Assembly: GCF_026745355.1 (NCBI RefSeq)
Contig: NC_079202.1
Location: 37,462,043 to 37,526,042 of the forward strand
Length of the DNA stretch: 64,000 nt
Reading direction: 5' to 3'
DNA from: Beta vulgaris subsp. vulgaris
Lineage: Eukaryota > Streptophyta > Magnoliopsida > Caryophyllales > Amaranthaceae
Shown here: positions 22,578 to 34,249 of the stretch, one piece after another
Position numbering within the stretch: the first letter of the stretch is position 1
How the letters are laid out: the number at the start of each line of letters is the position of its first letter
Made by a program: the position numbers and the translations under genes
Notes under the pieces: generated by a model
What the model saw: the letters and a program-made list of their open reading frames with translations, nothing else
The model's database searches: none
What the model was told of the DNA's origin: nothing

Positions 22578-22589
22578 TCGTATTGTCCT

Positions 22590-23460
22590 ACCACATGATA
22601 TTACGTAGCTTAAAGGTAGTTTTGTCCATTCGAATATTTAGTTTGTAATAAATGGGTAGAGCAAAGATAACGAAGTAACAATTACATATATCATTAATTA
22701 ATTACTTTTTTCTACTTAGCTTGTCCATCAAAATATATGTATATAATATTTGATAAGTTAAGTACCAATTCTTTTATTTTTTTTTCAGATACATGAAAAC
22801 GTTCAAAGCTTCTTTTCTACAAGGTATACTCCTAGATTATCTAAAGTAGTAAGATTAACAAGAACATCATCAGATTGGACTTCCATTGTTTTAGGAGTTG
22901 TGAAGGGAAAAGTAGGGCTTCTTTCTCGCAAGGACTAAGCCTAGGTTGGCTAGGTATCTAAGGTACCAATTCAATATTACGTGTAAATTCTTGATAAATT
23001 GTATTTATTCTCCATTTCTTAAGATGTATACGTGAATTTGAAAAGTCTCTCGCATGAAATAGTGAAGGATGCAGTAAAAATAAGAGCAACAACTTGTCAA
23101 AAATATGCACTTATTGTGAGTGTAAATTCCTATTATGAGTACTATCGGCCAGTAATTTTGCTGTGGTACGAGTACTAATATAAGTGAGAAGTCATAATCA
23201 CTCATTCATGCATTTCGTTGAATCATGTGAGGTTGTCCATATCCAACTTAGATTGGCAAGCTAGGTTAAGTCAAATAATAATATTATTATTATTTCTACC
23301 CCTTGCTTGTGGGTTCCATAACAACAATCAATATTTTAGTTATATGATGGCATAACGTCAGAACGGGGGATTCAACTGGAAGTAAAGGGAAAAATTATTA
23401 GGATGAAAGAGGAAAATAGTATATTGCCACTTGGTGTTGAGGAAGTCTCAAATTTCAGAT
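22590..23460. other. no gene seen (AT-rich)
   Basis: AT-rich DNA with no supported gene. Short open frames here have no recognisable features. Confidence 0.5.
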
Positions 23461-23487
23461 ACAGTATATTGTTCACTTTCTTTTATA

Positions 23488-23515
23488 CATATACATATAT
23501 ATATATACATATACA

Positions 23516-23582
<67 letters not shown>
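23488..23582. repeat. (TA)n/(ACATAT)n microsatellite
   Basis: Alternating TA with occasional CATA interruptions. The open frame across it (repeated Ile-Tyr) is an artefact of the repeat. Confidence 0.95.
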
Positions 23583-23585
<3 letters not shown>

Positions 23586-23741
23586 CGGTTAAAGTTGGCA
23601 AAATTTCACCATAATTTGAAACTTATTTACTCATAACATAATCATCTTAAACATTGTTGAACTGAAATAAATAATTCCTAGAATATTAATTGCATTTTTT
23701 TTACATATTATTGTATTCAAGTCTCAAGATACTAAGAACGT

Positions 23742-24040
23742 CAGTGGCGGAGCTAGAATTTTATATTCGGGGTGCACAACAGGAGACACATAAAAAGGAA
23801 TTATGTAAACCGCTTGTGGGGGCACGGAGACCGCACAATGTCAGTGCACGGGACGCGAAGCCAGTGCGTGCCGCACAAAGCCAGTACCGCACGCGGATTG
23901 TATGGTGCACTTAGAGAAAAACGGTGCGTGGAGCACACCATAGTGCAAGCGGCACAATAATGTTTTTACAGGAAACAGTTTTTTGTAATTTGGGAGTCGT
24001 ACACGTGCACCCCCATGCCACTAGATGGCTCCGTCACTAG
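23742..24040. mobile_element. candidate MITE-like inverted-repeat element
   Basis: The ends are imperfect inverted repeats: AGTGGCGGAGCTAG from 23743, and AGTGACGGAGCCAT read inward from about 24039. The interior is much richer in GC than the surroundings and repeats words such as GTGCACGG and CCGCACAA. No target duplication is clear, so the class is open. Confidence 0.4.
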
Positions 24041-25147
24041 TAAAGCTAATATTATAAGTTGGAGACTTTATATGTTTCCAAATGAGTAGAGATTAACTTA
24101 TTAAGAAAAGAATTAAAGCAATACTATTTCTGTATATTTTGTATTTTTGTTCGTCCCATTTAGTTTTAGAAAGTTACCAAAGGAAAAAGTGAAAATATTG
24201 GACTATAAGGAGTCATATGAGTTATTGTTGTAAGTGAAAAAGTAAAAGTAAGAAGAGCAAAAATTAGGAAAAAAAAAGGATGTACAAATAACAATTAATT
24301 GATATTGAATGTTTTTGCAAGTTTATGATCCTTTTTCCCATAATTATAGTACCTTTTATATTTAGCTCTAGCTACAAAAAAAAAAAAAGGATTTTATAAA
24401 ACTATGGCTCACATTTTTGTAATTAAATTAAACACATTAAATTTACCAATAAAAATGAAGGTCGCACAAAATTAACACAACTACGTGACACTAGTAGATT
24501 TGAATTTGCTTTTTTTTTTTTTTTTAGGAAGAGTACAGAACTACAGATACTGTTGAGAAGTGTTTCATCAAAACAAATGTTGAAAGGTGAATATAATACT
24601 TTTCATGTTTACCATTTAAAATAAAGTGTAGATGCAAAGTTTACCATATATGGAAATAAAATTAGGACTGTTGAAAAAAAGGAGCAATTACAAAATAATG
24701 AAGGACGTAAGAAAGAGAAGAGTATAAAAAAATTATTTTTTTGAAGAAAACAGTGGGGATGGAGTGGGAGGAATTTCTACTTAGCTTAAGCAGAAGTTTT
24801 TTGACAGATAAAATCCAGGGTTAATCCACATGGATAACACATGATGCAAGTTAACATTCACATGCTGACCATGTTACTAAGTAAACCTTTTGTCTCTCAT
24901 GTCTCAAGTAACTTTTTTTCTAGTTTCAGACAGCTTCAATTAGCGCCACATGCTGGTACTACATTATTCTTAAATCTACTATATGATTTATTCATTTATT
25001 CATTAGTAACTTTAGTTACATATTATGTTTATTTATTTTAACTATCAAAGAAAATGTAAACACAAATTAGGAAAGTCTTTGCCAAAGTCTAAAATCTCAA
25101 TCTAAAGTAAGATAATAAAATGAACTGTCGCTAAAAATGAGTTACTA
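24041..25147. other. no gene seen (AT-rich, A/T homopolymers)
   Basis: AT-rich DNA with a poly(A) run near 24375-24390 and a poly(T) run near 24510-24525. The latter may be LINE relics, but I could not find matching target duplications. Confidence 0.45.
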
Positions 25148-25153
25148 TTATAA

Positions 25154-25390
25154 TGTCGATTTTTCTAATTTATGCACCTAGTGTATAGATTCAGCTATTT
25201 GCTTTTAGATTTATTCAACAAAATTGATAAATATTTAGTTATTGAAAGATGTTATTCTCATAATTGATATCTAATTACTATAATGAGAATAATATCTTAA
25301 TTTAGTTATGTCATATTTATCAATTTTGTTAAATAAAACTAAAAATAAATAGCTAAACCTATGTATTAGGTGAATAAATTAGAAAAACCC
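25154..25390. mobile_element. MITE-like inverted repeat with TTATAA flanks
   Basis: Nearly the whole 237-bp unit is an inverted repeat: TTTTTCTAATTTATGCACCTAG... on the left mirrors ...TAGGTGAATAAATTAGAAAAA on the right, with a central turn near 25270. TTATAA occurs on both sides (25148-25153 and 25391-25396) as a possible target duplication. Confidence 0.6.
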
Positions 25391-25400
25391 TTATAAAGTA

Positions 25401-25723
25401 CTCCCTTCGTTTTCTAAAGATCTTCCCTCTTTCCGATCCGTTTAAGGGTGTTTCCAAAAGATCTTCCCTCTTTTGCTTTATTCCTTATTTGGCAAAACAA
25501 ATTTCCCTATTTACCCTCTCATGTCACTATCATATGGTCCACCATTACATTATTAATTCAATTTTACTTCCTTTCTCTCTCCTACTTTAACCCCTTTTTA
25601 TTTGTTTATTTATCTTGACCCCTTTCTCTCTCCTACTTTACTCACACCATGCCCCACACAACTTGATTTTCCTTGGTATCTGTAGGAACAGTAAATGGAA
25701 AGATCTTTAGGAAACGGAGGGAG
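25401..25723. mobile_element. Stowaway-type MITE (TA target)
   Basis: Ends CTCCCTTCGTTTTCTAAAGATC and, inverted, CTCCCTCCGTTTCCTAAAGATC, each flanked by TA (25399-25400 and 25724-25725). This is the Tc1/Mariner Stowaway signature. There is no coding content. Confidence 0.85.
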
Positions 25724-25725
25724 TA

Positions 25726-27563
25726 CTATGTGAGCAAAACTATGGAATTAACAGAATAATTGGCCTCACGATAAATATAATTACACTTGTGATAGATTAT
25801 GTATATATGTACCCTTTTTTATTTTTATTTTTGCTCTAATTAATACCTATATATTAAAATTATGTAAAACCTCTCCCTTTTCTGATGGGTCCACATGATA
25901 GCACCAGGTATGTTTTGCTTTTCTTGTGCCAATTATCAAAAGTCTACTAGACCCTTTATTTTATTTTTAAAAAAGAAAACTTTAGTTGATGTGAGAAAGG
26001 GACGAATATAATAAGTTCATAATTATGGTGGGAAAATTATAACGGAAGCCGCAAATTTGGATGTTAAAATATAGTATGATTTCTACATCTTTGTTGTCAC
26101 CCTTTTATCCTCCACTTGCTTCAATTGGATTAATACTGACTAGAAAGTAAATTGTCGATTGCAAGGAGAAAAAACATGTTTGAACCGCTTCATTCTTTTC
26201 CCTCCTTTTGTAATCCTACTCTTTTTTTTTCCTCTTTCACAGAAATTGGGAGGAAAATTTGCAAAGGTCGTCTACGTCGTTGTTGCAAGAATTCGTAGTC
26301 ATATCTATCAGTTTGCGGAAAAAATCAAGGTGACAAATAAATATGACAATTTTCAATGAAAACGAAGTAGCAAAGTACAAAAGAAAATGTGTCTTACTTT
26401 GTGATTGACTAGAACCCTTTGACAAATCAAGAAAAGAACCATTCTTTTTTTTTCTGCATCAAGTTATACAAAACGGGTTAAATCCTTAAAAGGAGCTTTC
26501 TAGTTCATTTTCCAAAATAATTTACAATGAAACTCGATCAAAAGTTTTGAAACATTTTTTGTGATCAATCACAAGTGACCTAGATTGACTATGAAATAAC
26601 TAGCTTAGTTGATTTAACGAAAAACATGACTAACTACTCTCTGAATTTGCCACAACTTTTTGATGGAGTACATGTAATGTTAGGTATACAAGTTGTTATG
26701 AATTTAGGAGTTTTGATGATAACAAACATAAACTATTTTGCATCATGTGTTGTATATTTATTTATGATGCTGTATTTGCTTTTTAAAAGTCGGATGCTCA
26801 AGTTCAAAGAATGAAGATTGAAGAGTAGTTAGATTTTTCTATACAACAAACTATCTAGCAGTAGTGATTAGCTTGGTTAAATGTTAGCGTGCGTGTGCTA
26901 TGAGTAAAATATTATTAAAAATGTGATTATTAAAATTATTTATGACTATTAGAGTTAGTAGTATAAACAATTAGAATAAACATGTTTTATAATAATAAAT
27001 TTTACATAAAAAAAAGATTATATAAAATTTTTTAGTTTTCAACAATAAATACATATAAAAGGATGCATGATTAGATTTTCTTTTCAGTATTTGTAATTTA
27101 CAATTTTCACCAACTTTAACGCCACTTTTTAGGAAGTTTATTTTTTAATGAGTTAAACAGGTCAAAACATGTTAATTTTGGGTTGAAAATGTCAACCTTA
27201 ACCTAACCCATTTAATTATATGTGTATGTCGTGCCAATCCATTTACTTAAATGGGTCAAAAATCTTATCTCGAATCCGCTTATTTCATGTCAGGTTCGGG
27301 TTCGGTAAACGGGTTGGCTCAGTTTTTCACAGCCATAGCCCCTAGACACATAGGTTTAAAGAGATTTGTAGGCGAAAAATAGCAAACTAGCATACCACAC
27401 GGCCTAGTGTTTTGTGTGACTGACGAATATACATGGCCGTGTATCTGTGTATGTCAGACAATGCGACTTTCTTGGATATCGTTTTATTCATTGCTTCATT
27501 GTTACTTTATTTCCTAGTTAATCTATGTTATGATTTTAAAAAAATTATTCATTTCCTATAAAG
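25726..27563. other. no gene seen; possible decayed TE near 27.2 kb
   Basis: AT-rich DNA. Near 27160-27320 there are AACGGGTTGGCTC/GGGTTGAAAATG-type words often seen in hAT or Mutator derivatives, but no ends could be set. Short open frames near 26.2 kb lack recognisable domains. Confidence 0.4.
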
Positions 27564-27568
27564 ACGAT

Positions 27569-28075
27569 TGTTCCGGTGTGGGACAAATTACAGGGTCTTG
27601 AACCGGTAAGTCCTTGTATTGAAGCCGGTTTGGATTCCTGCAAAAGAGAATACGTAAACTAGCCTCGGGGGTTGATCCGAGGAACGCCCCTCCGATGCCT
27701 AAGTTAGTATTTGGTTAAAGCCGGTAGCTCTCAAGTAGAATGTGTTGGGATTCGTGAACGTACCTCATGACTCAGATCAACGGATTATTTATAGGGACCC
27801 GAGTAAGCCCATATCTGGGTTGGGCCCGGTATTTTTCGGGAAATATCCCCAAGAATATTACCTTAGGATGTATTCTTATCTTCTACTAAAAGTATATCTT
27901 TTAGGCACGTAGGCACTGAAGTGATGGATTGGATCTTGTCCAAGCCTTGGGCCATAGGCCTGTATAATGTTTAACTGTTATTGGACCGGTATGACCGTGT
28001 CCTCAGTTCCTTATAAAGTGCTTATACTACTTAGGTTAAATTAGGCCGATATGGAACTTAGTCAGCCCCCATACA
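27569..28075 (-). mobile_element. solo LTR with perfect 5-bp target duplication
   Basis: A 507-bp unit starting TGTTCCGG and ending CCCCATACA, flanked by ACGAT on both sides (27564-27568 and 28076-28080). On the minus strand it begins TGTATGGGGGCTGAC and has a TATA box (CTATAAATAA, about 27788-27798). A CTAACTTAGGCATCGGAGGGG-type segment, common just downstream of plant LTR promoters, follows. No internal region is present, so it is an LTR left after recombination. Confidence 0.85.
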
Positions 28076-28512
28076 ACGATATATGTTTTAGGAAGATAAT
28101 TAATCAGTTTTCTAATTCTCGTGGGATTAGATCTTGTAAGATGTTAGTTCAACTTAGGCTAGGATTCCAACCTCTACTTGAAAGGAATTTCTTATCATTA
28201 TTTTGTTTGCTCATCGAATAGGGGGGAAATTACAAAGAATTTTAGGTTTTTAATTAGAGTTCTTGAGAGATATTGTAATTCACGCAATTTGTGAGTTTAA
28301 TGGTTGCTAATTGTTAGGAAGAGGGTTTCCTCGTGAAATTTGCATTTGATATTGCTCTTATCTTACTCTTTTCCACTTGTTTTATATTCTTTTCTTGGTA
28401 CAATGCTTCCGCATTATTCCTTACCTGAAGCAAAGGTAGTTGCGTTCAAAAGCTAAAGTAGAAGCATCATAGAAACAAACTACATGTATTAAAATAATTA
28501 AATAAATAATAG

Positions 28513-28620
28513 GATTTTTTAAGTGGAATAATACAAACTTTGGCCGGTTCTCTCACAATAATACAAACTTTAGATTATTTTTTAATAATACAAACTTTAG
28601 GCCAAAATTCCTCCAATGGG
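28513..28620 (+). repeat. MULE left terminal inverted repeat
   Basis: 108 bp, with three internal variants of AATAATACAAACTTTAG. It matches the right TIR with about ten mismatches. Confidence 0.9.
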
Positions 28621-28863
28621 GGTCATGACCGATTATGAACTTGTTGCTGTAGGTAACCTAATGACGTGGCACTTACTGTTGGGGGACCTTTATAACAATC
28701 AGTTTATGCTCTTTTTTTCGTTATTTCCCCAGTCATCTTCTTCTCCACATAACTTCTTCCTCCATTTTCTTTCTTCTTCCTCCCTCAAATTCTTGGCATG
28801 ATTCCTTAAATTTCGTCGGCAAAAACAAAATCCCAATTGCAATTTGAGAATCTGAAGCGTAAA

Positions 28864-29444
28864 ATGGCTGCGAGAAGACAAACTTCTATGGGTTCCTCTG
28901 ATTCTATGGGAAATTCTCAAGGTTCCACGAAATGTTCTTGTGGAAGAGAACTTGTTCTTCGTACTATGAAGCATGGCGCAAATGTTGGACATAAGTTTTA
29001 TTGTTGCCCTTTATGGCCTGTGAGCATTTAATTTTTTTTTTTACTTGAATTTTTTTACAAAATTTGGGAAATCTAGGGTTTTTATTGCGACTAATTAACT
29101 ATTGTGTTGTATTGTAGGATACTAAGAGTGATTTTTTTAATTGGTATAATGAGCAAGGGAGTGAAGTTGATGATCTTAGATTTCAGATATTTGAGAAGGA
29201 GACTACCTTAACTAAGATGGAGTATGAGAAGAGTTTAATGGCTGAAAAAATAAAAAAAAAATTGTAGCTTAAAACGGACAACTTGGAAGAAGATGTGCAA
29301 GAAATGAAATTTGAGCTTTCACAACTGCGTATTGAGGTGCTGAAAATGTTACGCAATGAGAAGAACTTGACCTTGGCTTTGTTTGTTTCATGGCTTGTTT
29401 TTGCCATTTTCTTGTATTCCATTAAGTTACTCCAAGGTTGTTAG
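28864..29444 (+). pseudogene. GRF-type zinc-finger protein of the MULE, with coiled coil and TM segment
   Basis: Second gene of the MULE. Exon 1 starts at ATG 28864 (MAARRQTSMGSS) and encodes a GRF zinc finger: CSCGRELVLRTMKHG and GHKFYCCPLWP. A GTGAGC donor after CCT at 29019 and a TTGTAG acceptor before 29118 give a phase-0 intron. Exon 2 reads DTKSDFFNWYNEQ, then a heptad-like charged helix and a hydrophobic segment (LALFVSWLVFAIFLY, about 29372-29416), ending at TAG 29444. The usual last zinc Cys before FF.W is absent. An in-frame TAG near 29266 (probably once CAG) interrupts the helix. It faces the transposase gene from the opposite end. GRF-TM proteins are frequent partners in plant TEs; their role is unknown. 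Confidence 0.75.
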
Positions 29445-30111
29445 TATAAGGTAGCTATTGGTGGTTGTAACAAATCTGATCTTTTAATTTTTATAATAAT
29501 AAAAAAAATTGTTGGAACCCTTCAAGTTGTTGTCATGTTATTTTGCATTTGGTGAATAGAGGAGAAATGTTTGGTATTTTGCAATGGAAAAAAGCTGAGT
29601 CAAATGCTCATCCATACATCCAATTTCACATACACCAATTGTTCAAAATAATCCTAAGGAGAGTCAAATGGTCATCCATACATCAGTAGAAATGTCATAA
29701 ACTATGGACTACTTAATTACCATAATGTACCAAAAAAACACAGCCCTAGTTACTCTACCTAAAATCAGCTCATAACCAAAAAGCAGAGGCCTAATTCACC
29801 GAGTTGCTTGGTGAAGAGTGGAGCATTGGCTGGACTGTGAGGCTTGAAAGCCTTGCTAAGTAAGCATACTGGGGGCAGCAGATCTTGGTGGCTGCACAAA
29901 ATGTTGCTTGAACAAGTTAGGTGCAAGTTGACAAATGTTAAAACTAAAAAAAAAGTAAAATGACTTACATTGAGAATGGGTAAACCATCATCCAATGAAC
30001 ACCTCCACACCAACTGGGACCCTCCCTCTTCCCCTTCCCCTGCCTCTTCTTCCACCTCCCCTGAAGCCAACTCCACCTCTGACCATTCTTCCCCCTCTGC
30101 CCAGCTGAGAG
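29445..30111. other. MULE interior between GRF gene and CACTA insertion
   Basis: No secure gene. Minus-strand open frame 30076-29765 is rich in Glu/Gly at its start and may be the 3' extension of the transposase gene, now separated by the CACTA insertion. No domain is recognisable. Confidence 0.4.
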
Positions 30112-31966
30112 CACAACAAGAATGTCAGCCTTTAGCGTCCGCAAAAATCAGACGCTTAAAACGCGGAATCGGACGCTAAAAGAATTAGCGTCCGTCAACG
30201 GACGCTAAAAGTCGGATGCAAAACCCCTGGTCGCTAATACTTGGATTAGCGTCCGACAGGCCGACGCTAAAATTTTAGCGTTCGATTTTTGCATTTAGTG
30301 TCTGATTTTCAGACCCTAATTAGCGTCCGAGTTTGCAGACGCTAATTAGCGTCTGAAATGACAGATGCTAATTAGTGTCTGAAAATCAGACGCTAAATGC
30401 CTAAATCGGACGCTAAATGTCCAGTCCAGTGCAATATACCCTGTCCATTTCAGTAGCTAGTTTTTTTTCTCTTAATACTGTGAACACAAAATGAAACATA
30501 AATGGACAAAAAATGAAAAGAAAAACATTGGAATTGAAACATGAAAATGAAACATAAATGGAAGTACTTCTTATTAATTATTATGGTGAATACAACATAT
30601 TTTACATCCCTCGGTAATATCTAGAACAAAATTACTTGAACTAAAATGTTAAATAAAAAAATTACATCAACTACAATATGAAATAAAACCAATCTCTTCT
30701 CATATGGAAGAGAGTATTTCAAAAATACTTCTATTCACTTATCAAAAAATAAATAAATACATCTATTCAACTAATATTTGGATTCAATCTCTTCAAATAA
30801 TCCTTGAACACATCTGATTTGCAACCACCAAGATCTGCGACCACCAAGATCTGCAACCATAGAATTAAAACAACAAAACATTAACACCAAAATTTAACCC
30901 AAGCATAATTAAATGAGATTAACCAAAATTAACCAAATTAACAAGAAAAATAACCAAAGATTAACTGAAAAATTATTCAAATCCGAACTCCATAATCAGA
31001 AATCAGAATGACAAAAAATAAGTACGAAAAATCAAAATCGAAAATAAATTTAAAAAAAAAAAACAAAAAACGAAATTAAAATTAAAAAACCACAAAAGCC
31101 AATTTTTTTTTAAAAAAAATCAAACTGAAATATATATAAATACTTTATAGCGGAAGATAGAATTTTTTCATAGAAAAAAAAAGGACAAAGATGTTCTTAA
31201 AAAACTTAGATCTACCACAATACTAACCCCATAAAAACAAAAGAAAATATCGAAAAATATAAAAAAAAAACATTTTAAATAAAAACCCCACCCACCCAGA
31301 AAAACCACCCACCCCACGAACCAAAAAACCAGAAAACCCACCGGATCTTCGATGCTGAGCGGAGATCTTCGATGATGCTGAGCGACGAACACTTTCTAGT
31401 AGACAAAAACCCACCGGATCTTCGATTCTAAGCAAGGATGGTAGGGGTTCGAAAAGGAGAGAGAGGGGAGGGAGGGTCGCGTAAGTGAGAGAGAGGAGAG
31501 GGAGGGCCGCGTAAGTGAGAGAGAGAGAGTGAGGAGGGAGTTAGGGTTTGAGTGAGAGAGAGAGAATGAGGAGAATGAGGAGAATGAGGAGGGAGTTAGG
31601 TTTGAGTGAGAGAGAGAATGAGGAGGGAGTTAGGGCCACGTATATGAGGAGAATGAAAGTAAAGGGCTGCCACGTGTTTGAACGGGTATATGGTCGAAGT
31701 TATTTTAATATGGATTATAATTAGCGTCCGCCTTTTCAGACGCTAATTAATCAAAATCGGACGCTAATTAGCGTCCGGTTAAAAGTCGGACGCTAATTTT
31801 CGCAAAACGGACGCTAATTTGCGTCCGCTCCGTAGACGGACGCTGATTTTCGAAAAACAGACTCTAATTTGCGACTGACTGTTATCCGACGGTAATGTTG
31901 AATTTACCGTCCGTTTACGGTGCCGGACGGTAAATTCAGACGCTAAAAGCGCGCATATTTGTTGTG
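30112..31966. mobile_element. non-autonomous CACTA element nested in the MULE (TIR CACAACAA)
   Basis: 1,855 bp with inverted ends CACAACAAGAATG and CACAACAAATATG and a 3-bp duplication GAG on both sides (30109-30111 and 31967-31969). Subterminal palindromic repeats of AGCGTCCG/CGGACGCT fill about 30130-30420 and 31720-31950. The middle is AT-rich, with a GAGAGAG/GGAGGGAG stretch at 31440-31640. No transposase is encoded. The TIR departs from the usual CACTACAA. Confidence 0.85.
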
Positions 31967-32027
31967 GAGGGTTGTGTAGTTGCATTGTGATGAGTTGAGT
32001 TGAGTTTGTAGTAGGTTGATCTGTGGC

Positions 32028-34243
32028 TTATGGTGGTTGACCATTGTTCCTTGGCCTCCCCCTAGGTTTTCTAGGTGCAGGCTCAGACACAGTTATGGTG
32101 CCTTTGTTTCGATACCTCCTTTTATTGTGGCCCTTGACCTTGCATAGGCTGTAAGTCATCTCAGACGATCCAGTTTTCTTCAAGGTCCCAGGCTTCTTAG
32201 GGTCTTCCTCAGGGTCCCTCCTTCTATTCTTTCTAGGTCTACCTGGACCTATTTTGATAGGAGGGGGTTGTACTTCACATGACACCCTTGGCCAATGTCT
32301 TTCCCCTTCTAATGGTGGAATGGAACCTGTACATTTAACAATAAAGGAGTTAGAGATCAAAGAAAGTAGGCCAAGATTACATATGTAGAAATCCAAGTTG
32401 AAATGAGTTACCTGCATATGCTGCTAAGTAGACATCCTTCCTGTAAAAAGGATAAATAAAATCTTCAGCTTCCTTGTTCTGAAAATAAATGCATGCAATG
32501 GCATGACAGCAAGGCACACCCTTCATCTCCCACTTCCTACAGGTGCATGTCCTTGCATTTAGATCCACAACCAACTGGTCCAAATAGTAGTTGACATTGA
32601 ATAAGTTGTCTGTGGAGGGAAGAACATCACCTTTGCAGCATTTTCTCTCTCTTTCTCCAACATGGCTTGAATTCTTGGACATAATACAGATGTGACCTTC
32701 TCTATTTCCTGTCTTTTAAGCACAATTCTCTGCATCAGAGCAGCTCTGATGTCTTCCATCATGTAAAAAGCAGGTGCTTTGTCCTTGCATTGATAATATA
32801 TGCATTGAAGGTCTCTGCCATGTTGTTGGTAATGGCATCAGTCCTCATAGAACAATCCAAGAATGCCCTGCAGAACAACTTGGGGTTGTATACTTTGAAA
32901 GCATTTGCAGGATATTCAATGATTACCCCCAATGCTTTAAGAGCCTCATTATAATCAGCTTGATTATAAGCTTTTGCAATTTTCCAAAATTGCAATTTAA
33001 ACTCACCCTTGAAAGACTTGTGCCATAGGGCAAATATATGCCTGGCACAATGTCTGTGTTTTGCCTAGGGTAGAACAGTAGCCATAGCATTGACTATAGC
33101 CTATAACAATGAGTATGCACAACAACCACACAAATAAAATGAACAAAATGGGAAAAAAAAAGGAAAAGGGAGTGGTTTAGGATACCTGATGTTCATCAGA
33201 AATGATGACAACTCCTTCACCATCTCCAAGTTGTAGGCAAGCTTGGATGTGATCAAAAAACCACTGCCATGACTCATTATTCTCACTCTCTACAACTGCC
33301 AATGCTATGGGATGCATCTGCTCATTTCCATCTCTCCCCACAGCAGATAATAATTGTCCACCCAAGAAAGTCTTAAAGAAACATGCATCAACACATATTA
33401 CCTTTCTACATCCCTTCATAAACCCTTTTTGTAACCCCTGAAAGCATGTAAATAACCTCTGAAAAATAGGTGCCCCCCTTTTACCAACTGTTGTAACCAA
33501 CTCCACACTTGTACCAGGACTAGATGTTTTAAGAGCCTCTAAGTAAGGCATAACCTTCCTATAATGATCTGTCATGCTCCCATGCAATAACTTATGTGCA
33601 TCATACTTCACTTTGTATGCAAAACCCCTTGTGACAACAACTTTATAAGCCCTCCTTATAGTTTCAACTATTTCCTTAGCTGGCCAGTGGGGCCTGGCCT
33701 TAAAAACATCCAACAACTGTTTAGCGACCTAACTACTCTTTAGTTGTATGTTTTTTTCATGTTTCTATGGCAAGTGTGCTGTGCTACAACTCTCCTAACA
33801 ACTAGTGTAGCTCTCATAGTGTCCCAAGTTGCATACAAATAAAAAGGGCATCCAGATATGCACCTAATCCCAATTTGTTGCTGTCTGCTCTTGTTGTTGT
33901 GACTAATCATCACATTCCTACCATGTAATATATCCCACTTTGCTACAGCTTCTTTAAATGCCTCCCTTATAGGGAATCTTTTCCCAACAGACCACTTAAA
34001 CTTAGAGAAGTCAGTGTTTGGATCCACAATTTCACCCACCCTCTTCTTTTTTCTAACAGTCATATCACCTTCCTCTTCACTCTCAAGGGGTGTGTGTATT
34101 TCATCTCCACTCTCTTCATACTCACTGATGTTACCTTCTTCAAGGGTAGGGGCAGGTTGTACATGTGAGGCTTGGCTCAATAGTTGAGCACCAAGAAGAC
34201 CTTCTGCTGCTTGTTCTTGCAACTCTTTTGCAATTCTTAGCAA
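32028..34243 (-). pseudogene. MURA-type MULE transposase (MuDR N-domain, DDE core, SWIM)
   Basis: Cut-and-paste transposase. From the right: frame 34243-33740 has the plant MuDR N-terminal domain (FSKFKWSVGKRFPIREAFKEA ... GCPFYLYATWD, ending VAQHTCHRNM). Frame 33716-33177 has the catalytic core (CVDACFFKTFLGGQLLSAVGRDGN with the first Asp; IISDEH). A GTATCC donor follows, then a short intron to about 33090. Frame 32995-32759 continues the core (NNMAETFNAYIINAR). Frame 32682-32377 has the SWIM zinc finger (CTCRKWEMKGVPCCHAIACIYF). Frame 32417-32028 is a basic, AT-hook-like tail (KPRGRPRNNG) with a knuckle that has lost a Cys (CKVKGHNKRRYRN). Frameshifts and a stop at 33067 disable it. Confidence 0.85.
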
Positions 34244-34249
34244 CTTGTT

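Noticed and set aside
23403..23636. open frame of repeated Ile-Tyr
   Set aside because: A product of the TA microsatellite, not a gene. The same holds for frames at 55250-55452.
24841..25041. short open frame with a hydrophobic stretch
   Set aside because: AT-rich chance frame; no homology features, no promoter or splice context.
26159..26359. short open frame
   Set aside because: No recognisable domain, overlapped by an antisense frame of equal size; compatible with chance.
28616..28801. open frame before the GRF gene
   Set aside because: Starts in the TIR edge and has no domain. The GRF gene start at 28864 explains the coding signal better.
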